Source: Archangium lipolyticum
GTDB lineage: Bacteria > Myxococcota > Myxococcia > Myxococcales > Myxococcaceae
NCBI RefSeq assembly: GCF_024623785.1
Contig: NZ_JANKBZ010000003.1
Span: forward strand, 186,001 to 250,000
DNA length: 64,000 bases
Direction of reading: 5' to 3'
Both the position numbers and the translations under genes were made by a program. Shown here in pieces: positions 23,662-32,000 of this stretch. Every line of letters starts with the position of its first letter. Positions within the stretch are counted from its first letter, which is position 1. Under the pieces are notes generated by a model. It saw nothing but the letters and a program-made list of their open reading frames with translations, did no database searches and had not been told where the DNA came from.

Positions 23662-24939
23662 ATGACCACCCCCCATCCTCCCCAAGAGCCCCGCCAGTAC
23701 CGGGCGGCCCGCGTCGCCGTCGCGGCGCTGTTCTTCACGAACGGTGCGATCTTCGCCAACCTGTTGCCGCGCTACCCGCAGATCAAGGCCGACCTCGGGC
23801 TCAGCAATGCCGAGTACGGACTCGCCATCGCGGCGTTCCCCTGCGGGGCCCTGATGGCCGGGCTCGCCGCCGGAGCCCTCATCCGCCGCTTCCGCTCGTC
23901 GCGGGTCGCCGTGGCTGGCACGCTGCTCACCAGCGTGGGCGTGCTGCTCGCGGGGCTCGCCCCCTCCTGGGGTGTGCTCGCCGGGGCGCTCTTCTTCGCT
24001 GGCTGCATGGACGCCATCACCGACGTGGCGCAGAACTCGCACGGCCTGCGCGTGCAGCGGCTCTACGGCCGGTCCATCCTCAACTCGTTCCACGCCATTT
24101 GGAGTGTCGGCGCGGTGAGCGGCGGCCTCATGGGCGGTCTCGCCGCGGGCCTCGACGTGCCACGTGGCGTGCATCTGAGCTTGTCGGCCCTGCTCTTCGC
24201 CGTCGTCGCGCAGACGGCGCTGCGCTACACGCTCCCCGGCCCAGAGCCCATCGAGCCCGGCGAGCGCTCTGAAGCAGACGCACAGGTGGACGGCGTCCCC
24301 GCGCGGTCGACGGGCCGCGGTCGCATCTGGCTCATGATCGCGGCGCTCGTCCTGATTGCCGTCAGCGGCGCGCTCGTCGAAGACGCCGGCAGTACCTGGG
24401 CGGCCGTCTACCTTTCCGGCACGCTCGGCGCCGACGTCGCCATCGCCTCGTTCGGCTACATCGCGCTGGTGGGCTCGCAGTTCATCGGGCGGCTGCTCGG
24501 CGATGGCCTCGTCGACAGGTTCGGCCAGCGCGCGGTCGCCCGGACAGGAGGCGCGATCACGGCGGTGGGGATGGGCTCGGCCCTGCTGTTCCCCTCGGTG
24601 CCGGGCACCATCGCGGGCTTCGCACTCGCCGGCTTCGGCGTCGCGACGCTGGTGCCCGCCGCGATGCACGGCGCCGACGAGCTGCCCGGCCTGAGAGCCG
24701 GTACCGGCCTCACCCTCGTCAGCTGGCTGATGCGCCTCGGCTTCCTCGCGTCGCCCCCGGTCGTCGGGCTCGTCGCCGACGCCGTGGGTCTGCGCGTGGG
24801 ACTGCTCGTGGTGCCGCTCGCGGGCTCGCTCGTGCTGGTGCTGGCGGGTGTGTTGTCAGCCGCCCGCGTCACGCAAAGGGCACATGGGAAGCCCATGGAG
24901 GGTGAGGGCTGGTGCGCGGAGGCCGAGGAGGGCCGTTGA
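23662..24939 (+). CDS. MFS transporter, 12-helix type
   Basis: The 425-residue protein has about 12 membrane helices with a charged central loop (EPIEPGERSEADAQVDG). It starts like the FucP/YbjJ-type MFS group (FFTNGAIFANLLPRYPQIKA), with a conserved loop after TM2 (GALIRRFRSSRVAV). It is co-transcribed with the tetR gene and is probably an exporter controlled by it. The last codons overlap the first bases of a 68-bp repeat (24935-25002), so the C-terminal tail may have been altered by recombination. Confidence 0.88.
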   Translation: MTTPHPPQEPRQYRAARVAVAALFFTNGAIFANLLPRYPQIKADLGLSNAEYGLAIAAFPCGALMAGLAAGALIRRFRSSRVAVAGTLLTSVGVLLAGLAPSWGVLAGALFFAGCMDAITDVAQNSHGLRVQRLYGRSILNSFHAIWSVGAVSGGLMGGLAAGLDVPRGVHLSLSALLFAVVAQTALRYTLPGPEPIEPGERSEADAQVDGVPARSTGRGRIWLMIAALVLIAVSGALVEDAGSTWAAVYLSGTLGADVAIASFGYIALVGSQFIGRLLGDGLVDRFGQRAVARTGGAITAVGMGSALLFPSVPGTIAGFALAGFGVATLVPAAMHGADELPGLRAGTGLTLVSWLMRLGFLASPPVVGLVADAVGLRVGLLVVPLAGSLVLVLAGVLSAARVTQRAHGKPMEGEGWCAEAEEGR

Positions 24940-25002
24940 CGGGATTGTAACGGAGCGTTGGTGGGAAAACCGTGCGCCAGCTCGCGATGGCCCGTGTCAG
25001 TG
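24935..25002 (+). repeat. 67-bp direct repeat, copy 1
   Basis: This 68-bp sequence (starting gttgacgggattgtaac, ending cccgtgtcagtg) recurs at 29535-29601 in the same orientation with one substitution and one indel region. The two copies bracket the glycosidase, beta-helix and MOSC genes and the IS3 relic. Confidence 0.75.
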
Positions 25003-25043
25003 TTTTGAGCAGGCCACCACGACCCACACCTGGGAGGAGCACC

Positions 25044-27119
25044 GTGTCATCACGCTCGGACCTCGAAGTCTCGTCGCCACATCGCTACCGCCGCCTCATC
25101 GGAGCCGTGGGGCTCCTCCTGCTGAGCGCCTGCGGTGGCTCCGATGCCAACCCACGGGCGTCCGGCCCCGAGGCTCCCGGAGTCTCCCGTGCGGCGCTGG
25201 CCACGGCCATCACGGTCGATACCGCGTCGAACGCGGGCGCCGTCAACCCGTTCTCCTGGGCCGTTGGCGCCCCGGACAAGTACGTGGGGCACTGGCCCGG
25301 AAACGCGGTCCTCGAGCAGCGAATCAGGGACGCGAAGGTGAAGCTCGTCCGCGTGGGCGTCACGCAGTGGGGCCTGTACAACGGGCAGGACGTCTACCCG
25401 GCCCATAACACGTGGAACTGGGCGACCATCGACGCGCTGCTGAACACCATCTGGGACGCCGGGGCCGAGCCGCTCATCGTCGTGTGCGGCTTTCCCGGAG
25501 GCGTCAACAAGACGCTCGACGCGGACAAGGTCATCCTCTCCGCCGACTGGGCCGAGTACGGCACCTTCATGGCGGGCCTCGTGCAGCGCTACAACGTCGA
25601 CCAGGCGCTGGGGGCCTCGAAGCGCGTCCGGTACTTCGAGATGTGGAACGAGGCCACCAACGAGTGGGACGGGAAGTTCGCGTCGAAGGCGGACTACAAC
25701 ACCTTCTTCACCACCGTCGCCTCGGCCATGCGCGCCAGGGATGCGACGCTCAAGCTCATCGGTCCGGCGGACTCGCACTCGGGAGATCTGGACAAGGGGC
25801 CCGCCGATAGCTGGCTGTCCAACGCGGCGAAGAACCTGGAAGCGGACCTGGACATCCTGAGCTGGCACAACTACGGCCCCCATGCCAGCGACACGGCGAC
25901 GGATGCCCAGCGCATGGCCTGGACGCCGCCGAACTACCGGGACGACGTCATCAAGGTGAAGAACGGCGGCCTCGACGGCGTCCTCACCGGCCCCTCGGGC
26001 AAGAAGTTCGGCGCCGCCATCACCGAGTACAACATCGCCCAGGGGGACTTCGCCGCCTTCAACGCGAAGTACCACAGCGAGGTCAACGCGACGTGGACGG
26101 CCAGCGCCATCATCAACGCGATGAAGGCGGACATCGACATCTTCAGCTTCTACAACCTCGCCGAGGCCGGACAGAACCACCTGGGCCTGCTGAACACCAC
26201 GGACTTCGCGCCGCACAAGCCGTACTTCACGCTGTTCCTCTTCGGCAACTACACGGGCGACCAGAAGCTGACCACCACGGGCGGAACGGCGAACCTCGAG
26301 GCCTTCGCCAGCCGGGCCACGGCGACGGGAAGGACGTTCGTCACCGTGGTGAACAAGGACACGGCGGGGAATGCGTATGACGTCACCGTCTCGCTCGCCG
26401 GAATCTCCAGCGCCACGGGCACCGTGAACGTGCGCACGGTCAACGCGGCGACGACGGCGAACCCCACGGCGTACACGACGGTTCCGTACGCGGGCTCCGC
26501 CTTCACCTACACCGTGCCGCCGTACCACGTCGTGTCGTTCGAGGTCATCCCCGCCACGGGAGGGGGCGTGCTGTTCCAGTCCGGCTTCGAGAGCACCGAT
26601 ACCCAGCCGACGTGGTTGGACACGATCGAGGCCAGCCAGAACGTCACCGCCAATACGTGGGCGACGCAGGTGGAGTGCTCGCCCCGCCAGGAGTCGCCGC
26701 ACACGGGCCTTGCCGCGCTCATGTACTCGGGCAAGGACACCAGCGCGACGGTGTCCTACGCCAATGCCCGCGTCTTCGACGTGAACATCCCCATCACCGC
26801 CGCCACGAAGCTGAGCTACTGGATTCACCCCCAGCACGACAACGCCCGGTATGTCGCGGTGGACTTCGTCTGTACCGACGGCTCGACGCTCCGGGACAGC
26901 GGCGCCACGGACCTCGATGGCTTCAGCATGCACGCCCAGGCGGGCCACGGAGGGGCGATTCCGCTGAACACCTGGACGCAGATTCGCAGCAACGTGGGCC
27001 AGTGGCTGAGCGGGAAGACCCTCGACCGCATCCTCGTGAGCTACGACCGGCCCGCCAGCACGGGGGACTACCGGGGGTACATCGACGACATCGTCATCAC
27101 CAACGGCGCCCTGCCATAG
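25044..27119 (+). CDS. lipoprotein glycosidase (GH39-like) with C-terminal beta-sandwich domain
   Basis: The start is GTG at 25044, five bases after GGGAGGAG. The 691-residue precursor has a lipobox (LLLLSAC, Cys30). The catalytic part is a TIM-barrel glycosidase: KLVRVGVTQWG, the acid/base-type motif MWNEATNEW (Glu203) and a late strand ITEYN (Glu328) as likely nucleophile, the clan A arrangement seen in GH39 and related families. A small beta domain follows (about 400-510), then a C-terminal 160-residue jelly-roll-like domain starting LFQSGFESTD, probably carbohydrate-binding. Substrate unknown; a plant or microbial polysaccharide is plausible given the next gene. Confidence 0.8.
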   Translation: MSSRSDLEVSSPHRYRRLIGAVGLLLLSACGGSDANPRASGPEAPGVSRAALATAITVDTASNAGAVNPFSWAVGAPDKYVGHWPGNAVLEQRIRDAKVKLVRVGVTQWGLYNGQDVYPAHNTWNWATIDALLNTIWDAGAEPLIVVCGFPGGVNKTLDADKVILSADWAEYGTFMAGLVQRYNVDQALGASKRVRYFEMWNEATNEWDGKFASKADYNTFFTTVASAMRARDATLKLIGPADSHSGDLDKGPADSWLSNAAKNLEADLDILSWHNYGPHASDTATDAQRMAWTPPNYRDDVIKVKNGGLDGVLTGPSGKKFGAAITEYNIAQGDFAAFNAKYHSEVNATWTASAIINAMKADIDIFSFYNLAEAGQNHLGLLNTTDFAPHKPYFTLFLFGNYTGDQKLTTTGGTANLEAFASRATATGRTFVTVVNKDTAGNAYDVTVSLAGISSATGTVNVRTVNAATTANPTAYTTVPYAGSAFTYTVPPYHVVSFEVIPATGGGVLFQSGFESTDTQPTWLDTIEASQNVTANTWATQVECSPRQESPHTGLAALMYSGKDTSATVSYANARVFDVNIPITAATKLSYWIHPQHDNARYVAVDFVCTDGSTLRDSGATDLDGFSMHAQAGHGGAIPLNTWTQIRSNVGQWLSGKTLDRILVSYDRPASTGDYRGYIDDIVITNGALP

Positions 27120-27249
27120 GCGCTGCCGTGATGGAGAGCCGTACGTCCTGGGGGCGTGCGCCACCCGGGCGTCGAGCGTGTCCATTCTCGTGCACGTCGA
27201 TGTGAGAAGAGCATGTGGCTCCTCTCGGACGCGCATATCCGGAGACACC

Positions 27250-28407
27250 ATGCACACATCCTCCCTGTCCACACACCTGGCCCGTGGTTCCCTTCGTTCG
27301 CGGCTGTCGAGGCTCGTCCCATCGCTCGCGGCGGTCCTGCTCCTCCCGCTTCCCGGCCTCGCGGCGCAGGTGCCGGTGAGCTGCAATAACACCGTCAGCG
27401 ACGACGAGACGCTGAATGCCGCCGTCGCGGCCAGTTCCGTCGGCGATGAGCTCGTCATCTCCGGGCCGTGCCTCATCAACTCGACCATTCGCCTTCGCGG
27501 GCAGCGGGCGTACCGGGGGGGAGAGCCCTCGGGCACGGTCATCCGCCAGGCGAATGGCGCCAACCTCGCGGCGCTGATGGCGAATGATACGTGGTTGGAT
27601 GCGCAGACCTACACGGGCAACCCGGTCAGCGTCCGGAACCTCACGCTGGACGGCAATGCGTCCAACAACACCGGCCGGGCCACGGATGGTATCGTGCTGA
27701 TGTCGTGGAACTCGACGGTGGAGAACACCCGCATCAACTTCATGCGCGGCTCGGGCATCCGTCTCACCAACACCAACAGCGCGGGGACGGCCATCGTCAA
27801 CACGCAGGTGAACGGGCGCATCGTTCACAACTTCATCAGCGATTCGGGTCTCCATGGGGTGTACGTCCAGGACTCGGGCAACTCCGTCACGGACTGGGAC
27901 CTCATCGACAACTGGATTGCCGACTCCGGCGCGAGCGCCATCCGCATGGAGAACTCCGCGGGCTGGAAGGTGCGTGGCAATCACCTCTACGGCGTGGGGC
28001 AGACGGCCATCGTCGCGCAGCGCCTGTTCGGGACCACCATCTCCGACAACTACATCGAGGGCTTCGGCGAGGGCGCCACCGCCGGCACGTGGGCGGGCAT
28101 CGGCGCCACCGTCCAAGGGGATGCGGCGTCGGTCATCTCCGACAACAAGATCTTCAACTTCGGGGACGAGCCGAACACCGCCTCGCGCTACCACTACCTG
28201 TCCATCAGCCAGGTCAACTACGGAGCGGGCTTCGTCTCGGTGACGGGCAACGCCATCCGAGGTATCGGCTCCACGCGCAGCACCGGCCTCAACTACGAGA
28301 AGGGCAGCGGCACCTCGCTCACCGTCGTGTCCACGGGCAACCTGGTGACGGGTGTGGCCACCTCGCGGAACGTGGGCACGGGCGTCACCGTCACCGCGGG
28401 GCAGTGA
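27250..28407 (+). CDS. secreted right-handed parallel beta-helix protein
   Basis: The ATG at 27250 follows GGAGA at five bases. The precursor is 385 residues with a long signal peptide ending LLLPLPGLAAQ. The mature part has the coil pattern of pectate-lyase/polysaccharide-lyase beta-helices: repeated 20-25 residue rungs rich in Asn (NLTLDGNASNNTG, NRIVHNFISDSGLHGVYV-type rungs, SDNYIEGFG, SDNKIFNFG, TGNAIRGIG). No catalytic triad could be assigned. It lies 130 bp after the glycosidase and is probably co-expressed for polysaccharide breakdown. Confidence 0.8.
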   Translation: MHTSSLSTHLARGSLRSRLSRLVPSLAAVLLLPLPGLAAQVPVSCNNTVSDDETLNAAVAASSVGDELVISGPCLINSTIRLRGQRAYRGGEPSGTVIRQANGANLAALMANDTWLDAQTYTGNPVSVRNLTLDGNASNNTGRATDGIVLMSWNSTVENTRINFMRGSGIRLTNTNSAGTAIVNTQVNGRIVHNFISDSGLHGVYVQDSGNSVTDWDLIDNWIADSGASAIRMENSAGWKVRGNHLYGVGQTAIVAQRLFGTTISDNYIEGFGEGATAGTWAGIGATVQGDAASVISDNKIFNFGDEPNTASRYHYLSISQVNYGAGFVSVTGNAIRGIGSTRSTGLNYEKGSGTSLTVVSTGNLVTGVATSRNVGTGVTVTAGQ

Positions 28408-28448
28408 TGCCCGCGCGGCCCGCCTCGCGCTCCACGTAAAGGATGCCC

Positions 28449-29270
28449 ATGACTGAAGCAGCCCTCTCCTCTGCCCTCCAACTTGTCAGCCTGTGGATCC
28501 ATCCCATCAAATCCTGTGCGGGGATTCAGGTCTCGTCTGCTCAGGTCACCCCTCGGTCCGGTCTGGCTGGAGACCGGGAGTGGGTCATCATCAACCGTGA
28601 AGACCAGCAGGTCTGGATGGGTGAAATTCACCGGATGGCACTGGTTCAACCCGGGTTCGAAGGTGAAAACCTGGTGCTTCAGTCCCCGGGGTTCGGAGTC
28701 CTGAAGGTCCCTCGTCATCTGCTAGAGAGTCCTTGTCAGGTGAAGATCTGGAATGATGACGACAAGGTCAATGAAACATTCTCCGGTCAGGATGCTGGAG
28801 ATGAAGCCAGCGAATGGCTGACAGCCGTGCTGGGTCAGCCCCTGCGTCTGGTTCGCCTCGGACAGAATGGCCTGACCCGCAAAGCCCTGATGCCCCTGCA
28901 TGTCCTTTCCCTGGCTTCACTCAGGCAACTCAACCAGCGGCTCGCGGATCGGGGGCATGCTCCGGTGGAATATGAGCGTTTCCGTCCCAATCTGGTGGTG
29001 GATCACGCGGATCTTGCACCATTCGCTGAAGAGGGCTTTTCCAGCTTGCGGTGGAGTGAGGGGGCTCCAGAGATCCAGTTCTCAGGTCACTGCATTCGCT
29101 GCATCATGCCCAATGTCAGTCCGAAAGATGCCACGGCAGGCCATGAACCGCTGGCCACGGTGGCTGCTCTCAGCAGGGAGAGACAACAAAAAAACCCCAT
29201 CTTTGGGGTTTATGGTCGAGCTCTGTCCGAAGGAGTACTGACCGTGGGTTTGCGCGGTAGGGCGCGGTAA
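28449..29270 (+). CDS. MOSC domain protein, compositionally foreign
   Basis: The preferred ATG is 28449 (AAGGA six bases upstream); 28443 is in frame. The 273-residue protein has a MOSC_N beta-barrel (LWIHPIKSCAGIQVSSAQV, GLAGDREWVIINRE) and a MOSC domain with FRPNLVV and the conserved Cys-bearing segment GHCIRCIMPNVSP. YcbX-type MOSC proteins transfer sulfur or reduce hydroxylated compounds via molybdenum cofactor. Codon use differs sharply from its neighbours, with many A/T third positions and visibly lower GC, so the gene looks recently acquired. It contains an intrinsic-terminator-like hairpin at 29188-29211. The last residues (GLRGRAR) may be replaced sequence next to the IS relic. Confidence 0.85.
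   Translation: MTEAALSSALQLVSLWIHPIKSCAGIQVSSAQVTPRSGLAGDREWVIINREDQQVWMGEIHRMALVQPGFEGENLVLQSPGFGVLKVPRHLLESPCQVKIWNDDDKVNETFSGQDAGDEASEWLTAVLGQPLRLVRLGQNGLTRKALMPLHVLSLASLRQLNQRLADRGHAPVEYERFRPNLVVDHADLAPFAEEGFSSLRWSEGAPEIQFSGHCIRCIMPNVSPKDATAGHEPLATVAALSRERQQKNPIFGVYGRALSEGVLTVGLRGRAR
29188..29211 (-). terminator. intrinsic-terminator-like hairpin inside the MOSC gene, antisense orientation
   Basis: AAACCCCA (29192-29199) pairs perfectly with TGGGGTTT (29204-29211) across a 4-base loop, and on the minus strand the stem is followed by seven T residues (29194-29188). This is a textbook rho-independent terminator for leftward transcription, yet it lies inside the coding sequence for QKNPIFGVYG. 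Confidence 0.55.
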
Positions 29271-29355
29271 GGGCCTGCTCGCAGTTTACGTGGCCATGGG
29301 AGGGGTTCTGTCCCTCGGGAAATCTGTGCTTGCCCCGGTTACGTGGACAGTAGGG

Positions 29356-29506
29356 TTATGCTGCCAACTTTTGCGGTAAGGCCGCAAGCTCAAAATCCAC
29401 CGGGCTGACATAGCCCAGCGACGAGTGCCGCCTCTGGCGGTTGTAGAAGACCTCGATGTACTCGAAGAGTGCCGTACGAGCCTGCTCGTGCGTGGCGAAG
29501 AGGGAA
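29356..29506 (-). pseudogene. 3' remnant of an IS3-family transposase (OrfB)
   Basis: The minus strand encodes the C-terminal OrfB integrase signature ALFEYIEVFYNRQRRHSSLG, continuing YVSPVDFE to a TAA at 29358-29356. Everything upstream of LFATHEQAR is missing, so only about 50 codons remain. A possible IS end (ttacgtggacagtag, 29339-29353) lies beyond the stop. The surrounding non-coding stretch 29271-29615 otherwise holds only the second direct repeat copy. Confidence 0.85.
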
Positions 29507-29534
29507 GGGCAGGGGACGCGCGCGAGCATCATCG

Positions 29535-29601
29535 GTTGACGGGATTGTAACGAAGCGTTGGGGGAAAACCGTGCGCCAGCTCGCGATGGCCCGTGTCAGT
29601 G
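29535..29601 (+). repeat. 67-bp direct repeat, copy 2
   Basis: Near-identical to 24935-25002 in the same orientation. Here it lies between the IS3 relic and the 3' end of the minus-strand membrane protein gene, leaving 14 bases to that gene's stop codon. Confidence 0.75.
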
Positions 29602-29615
29602 GCTTGAAGCGGACC

Positions 29616-30599
29616 TCAGCCTGTCACTCCAAACGCCAGCGAGGAGACGCTGGCGAACAGGGGGGTCAGCACGGAGAGTCCTTGCTGGAGCTCCTGGAGC
29701 GCGGAGCCTTGCAGGCCGAGCCAGGTCCGGATGGCCTGGCGCTCCTCGAACCACTGCTTCCAGGTGACGTGGGGCCCGAGGGACCGCTGGAGGATGCTCT
29801 CCCCGAGCGCATTGCCCACGTCGCCCAGCGTCTTGCGGATGGGCAGGTAGATCATGGCGAGCATCCACGTGTAGATGACGCCGAAGGCCACGACACTTTC
29901 CGCGGGCATGAGCTCCTGGGGGCTGGCGAGCTCGTTGAGCACGCTGCGGAGGGCCCCTGAGATGAGGATGGCGATGCCGATAGCGGCCGCGCAGAAGCCC
30001 AGCAGGCGCTCCAACCCGGACCGGAGCTCTTGATACCGCCGGATGGCTTCCGCGAGCGTCTCCGCCTCGGGTGGCTCCCGTGGAGACTGGAGCTGCTCGA
30101 GCTCGCGGAGGAGCTGGCGGTGCACGCCAAACATGCCCGAGATGTGCAGCATCAAGACCGTGCCCGCGAGCACGCTCCGGATGAGGAACCGGGTGCGGAA
30201 GTCTTGCAGGGCGAACACGGTCTCCATCCGCTCGAGCATGGCCGGGGTCATCGGCCGCTGGCTGAGCACACCGAGGGTCGCCGGTACCAGGAACAGGAGC
30301 GCGGCGAGGAGGAGCGCGAGTCCGGCCGCCAGCCGCTGTCTCCACGGGCCCGACCAGAGCGTGAGGCCATGCCGCCAGTCCTTGGACACGACGAGGACAG
30401 AGGCCACCCAGAGCGTGGGCGACATCGCGAAGAGCACATGAAGGAGCCGCAACCTGCCTGCCTCCATGGGGATGGACTGTAGGCCTGTCACGGAGAGGGC
30501 CGAGCCCATGAAGGTCAGCGCGCAGAGCGAGAACACGGCCACGGGCGAGCGGAAGAAACGCCCTGGCTCGTGAGCAGACGTGTCCCTCGGCTCCGGCAT
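29616..30599 (-). CDS. integral membrane protein of unknown function
   Basis: The product has 327 residues with about six hydrophobic helices (PVAVFSLCALTFMGSALSV, LAAGLALLLAALLFLVPATL, LLGFCAAAIGIAILISGAL, VVAFGVIYTWMLAMIYLPI among them). A charged, probably cytoplasmic, coiled-coil-like segment (RQLLRELEQLQSPREPPEAE) lies in the middle and a soluble C-terminal helix pair ends the protein. No family was recognised. It starts 125 bp from the divergent symporter gene. Confidence 0.7.
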   Translation of the reverse strand: MPEPRDTSAHEPGRFFRSPVAVFSLCALTFMGSALSVTGLQSIPMEAGRLRLLHVLFAMSPTLWVASVLVVSKDWRHGLTLWSGPWRQRLAAGLALLLAALLFLVPATLGVLSQRPMTPAMLERMETVFALQDFRTRFLIRSVLAGTVLMLHISGMFGVHRQLLRELEQLQSPREPPEAETLAEAIRRYQELRSGLERLLGFCAAAIGIAILISGALRSVLNELASPQELMPAESVVAFGVIYTWMLAMIYLPIRKTLGDVGNALGESILQRSLGPHVTWKQWFEERQAIRTWLGLQGSALQELQQGLSVLTPLFASVSSLAFGVTG

Positions 30600-30689
30600 G
30601 GCTCCCCCAGTTCAGGACAGAGCAGGAGGATGCCTCAGGCGCGGGCGCGGGACCCACGCGCGGCTCCTGGCGCTGTTGGAGAGCGTGCA

Positions 30690-30718
30690 TTGACAACGGG
30701 TGATGGCGACTTTAGACA
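30690..30718 (+). promoter_or_regulatory. strong sigma-70-type promoter giving a leaderless symporter mRNA
   Basis: TTGACA (30690-30695), a 17-bp spacer and TAGACA (30713-30718) match the vegetative consensus well. The -10 box ends six bases before the ATG at 30725, so transcription should start at or next to the A of the ATG. No Shine-Dalgarno sequence precedes the gene, which fits leaderless translation. Confidence 0.6.
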
Positions 30719-30724
30719 GCGCCC

Positions 30725-31990
30725 ATGAGACTGCTGTCCTGGTGGTTCCGCATTCCGTTCTGGCAGCGCGTGTTGGGCGGTTTCGTGCTCGGCGCGCTGG
30801 CCGGCTGGGGAATGGGCGAAGCGGCGGGGCCCTGGTTGCAGCCGCTGGGCACGCTGTACGTCAACCTCATCCGGATGATCGCCACGCCGCTGGTGTTCTT
30901 CGCGGTCATCCATGCGGTGTCGGCGCTGCACGGGCAGAAGAGCGTGGCGGCGCTGGGCGGCAAGACGTTCCTGTGGTTCGCCGTGACCGCGGCCCTGGCG
31001 GTGGGCGTGGGTCTGGGCACCGCCGCCTTGCTTCGCCCGGGGCTCGGCGTGGGCACGCTGATGATGGCCGAGGGCTACAAGCCGCGCGAGGTACCGGGGG
31101 CGATACAGGTGCTGCTGGGCGTGGTACCGACCAATCCCTTCGCCGCCCTGGCGGAAGGGAAGATCCTCCAGGTCATTTTCTTCGCCGGCCTGCTGGGCTT
31201 CGCGCTGGTCAAGCTGGGCGAGAAGACGGCGAGGCTGCGCTCGCTGGTGGGCGAGGCCAGCGAGGCGATGATCCAGGTCACCCGCTTCGTGCTGGAGCTG
31301 ACCCCGCTCGGGACCTTCGGGCTCATCGCCGCCCTGGTGGGCACCTATGGCTTCGAGCGCCTGCTGCCGCTGGGCCGGTTCGTGCTCGCGTTGTACGTGG
31401 CCTGCGCGCTGCACATCGTGTTCGTCTATGGAGGCCTGCTGCTGGCGCACGGGCTCAATCCGCTGCGCTTCTTCCGGGGCGCGGCGCCCGGGATGCAGGT
31501 GGCCTTCGTCAGCTCGTCCAGCTTCGCGTCCATGCCCGTGGCCCTGCGCAGCGTCACGCACAACCTCGGGGTGAACCGCGACTACGCGGCCTTCGCGGTG
31601 CCGCTGGGCGCCAGCATCAAGATGGACGGCTGCGGCGCCATCTACCCGGCCCTCGCCTCCCTCTTCGTCGCGCAGTACTTCGGCCTGGAGTTGTCGGCGT
31701 CGCAGTACTTCATCATCCTGCTGGCCTCGGTGCTCGGCAGCTTCGGCACCGCGGGCGTGCCGGGGACGGCGGTGGTGATGGCCACGGTGGTGCTCAGCTC
31801 CGCCGGGCTGCCCCTGGAGGGGCTGGGCTACCTGCTCGCCATCGATCGCATCCTGGACATGATGCGCACTCTGACCAACGTCACCGGCCAGATGCTGGTG
31901 CCGGTCCTGGTGGCCAGGGAGGAAGGATTGCTCGACGTGGCCGTGTACGACCGGGCCTCCAGCAACGTCGGGGTGGAGGAGCCGTCCTAG
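30725..31990 (+). CDS. dicarboxylate/amino acid:cation symporter (DAACS family)
   Basis: The 421-residue protein has the GltPh-type fold: N-terminal helices (NLIRMIATPLVFFAVIHAV), the re-entrant hairpin HP1 serine stretch (VSSSSFASMPVALRSV), TM7 motif GASIKMDGCGA (the usual NMDGT is KMDGC here) and HP2 (LGSFGTAGVPGTAVVMATV). It should import acidic amino acids or C4-dicarboxylates with Na+ or H+. The Asn-to-Lys and Thr-to-Cys changes in the cation-binding motif may alter ion coupling. Length is normal. Followed 10 bp later by an alpha/beta hydrolase gene. Confidence 0.93.
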   Translation: MRLLSWWFRIPFWQRVLGGFVLGALAGWGMGEAAGPWLQPLGTLYVNLIRMIATPLVFFAVIHAVSALHGQKSVAALGGKTFLWFAVTAALAVGVGLGTAALLRPGLGVGTLMMAEGYKPREVPGAIQVLLGVVPTNPFAALAEGKILQVIFFAGLLGFALVKLGEKTARLRSLVGEASEAMIQVTRFVLELTPLGTFGLIAALVGTYGFERLLPLGRFVLALYVACALHIVFVYGGLLLAHGLNPLRFFRGAAPGMQVAFVSSSSFASMPVALRSVTHNLGVNRDYAAFAVPLGASIKMDGCGAIYPALASLFVAQYFGLELSASQYFIILLASVLGSFGTAGVPGTAVVMATVVLSSAGLPLEGLGYLLAIDRILDMMRTLTNVTGQMLVPVLVAREEGLLDVAVYDRASSNVGVEEPS

Positions 31991-32000
31991 CTCCGACGGT

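Noticed and set aside
29356-29506. A functional IS3 element
   Set aside because: Only the last 50 codons of OrfB remain; OrfA, the catalytic DDE core and the other end are missing.
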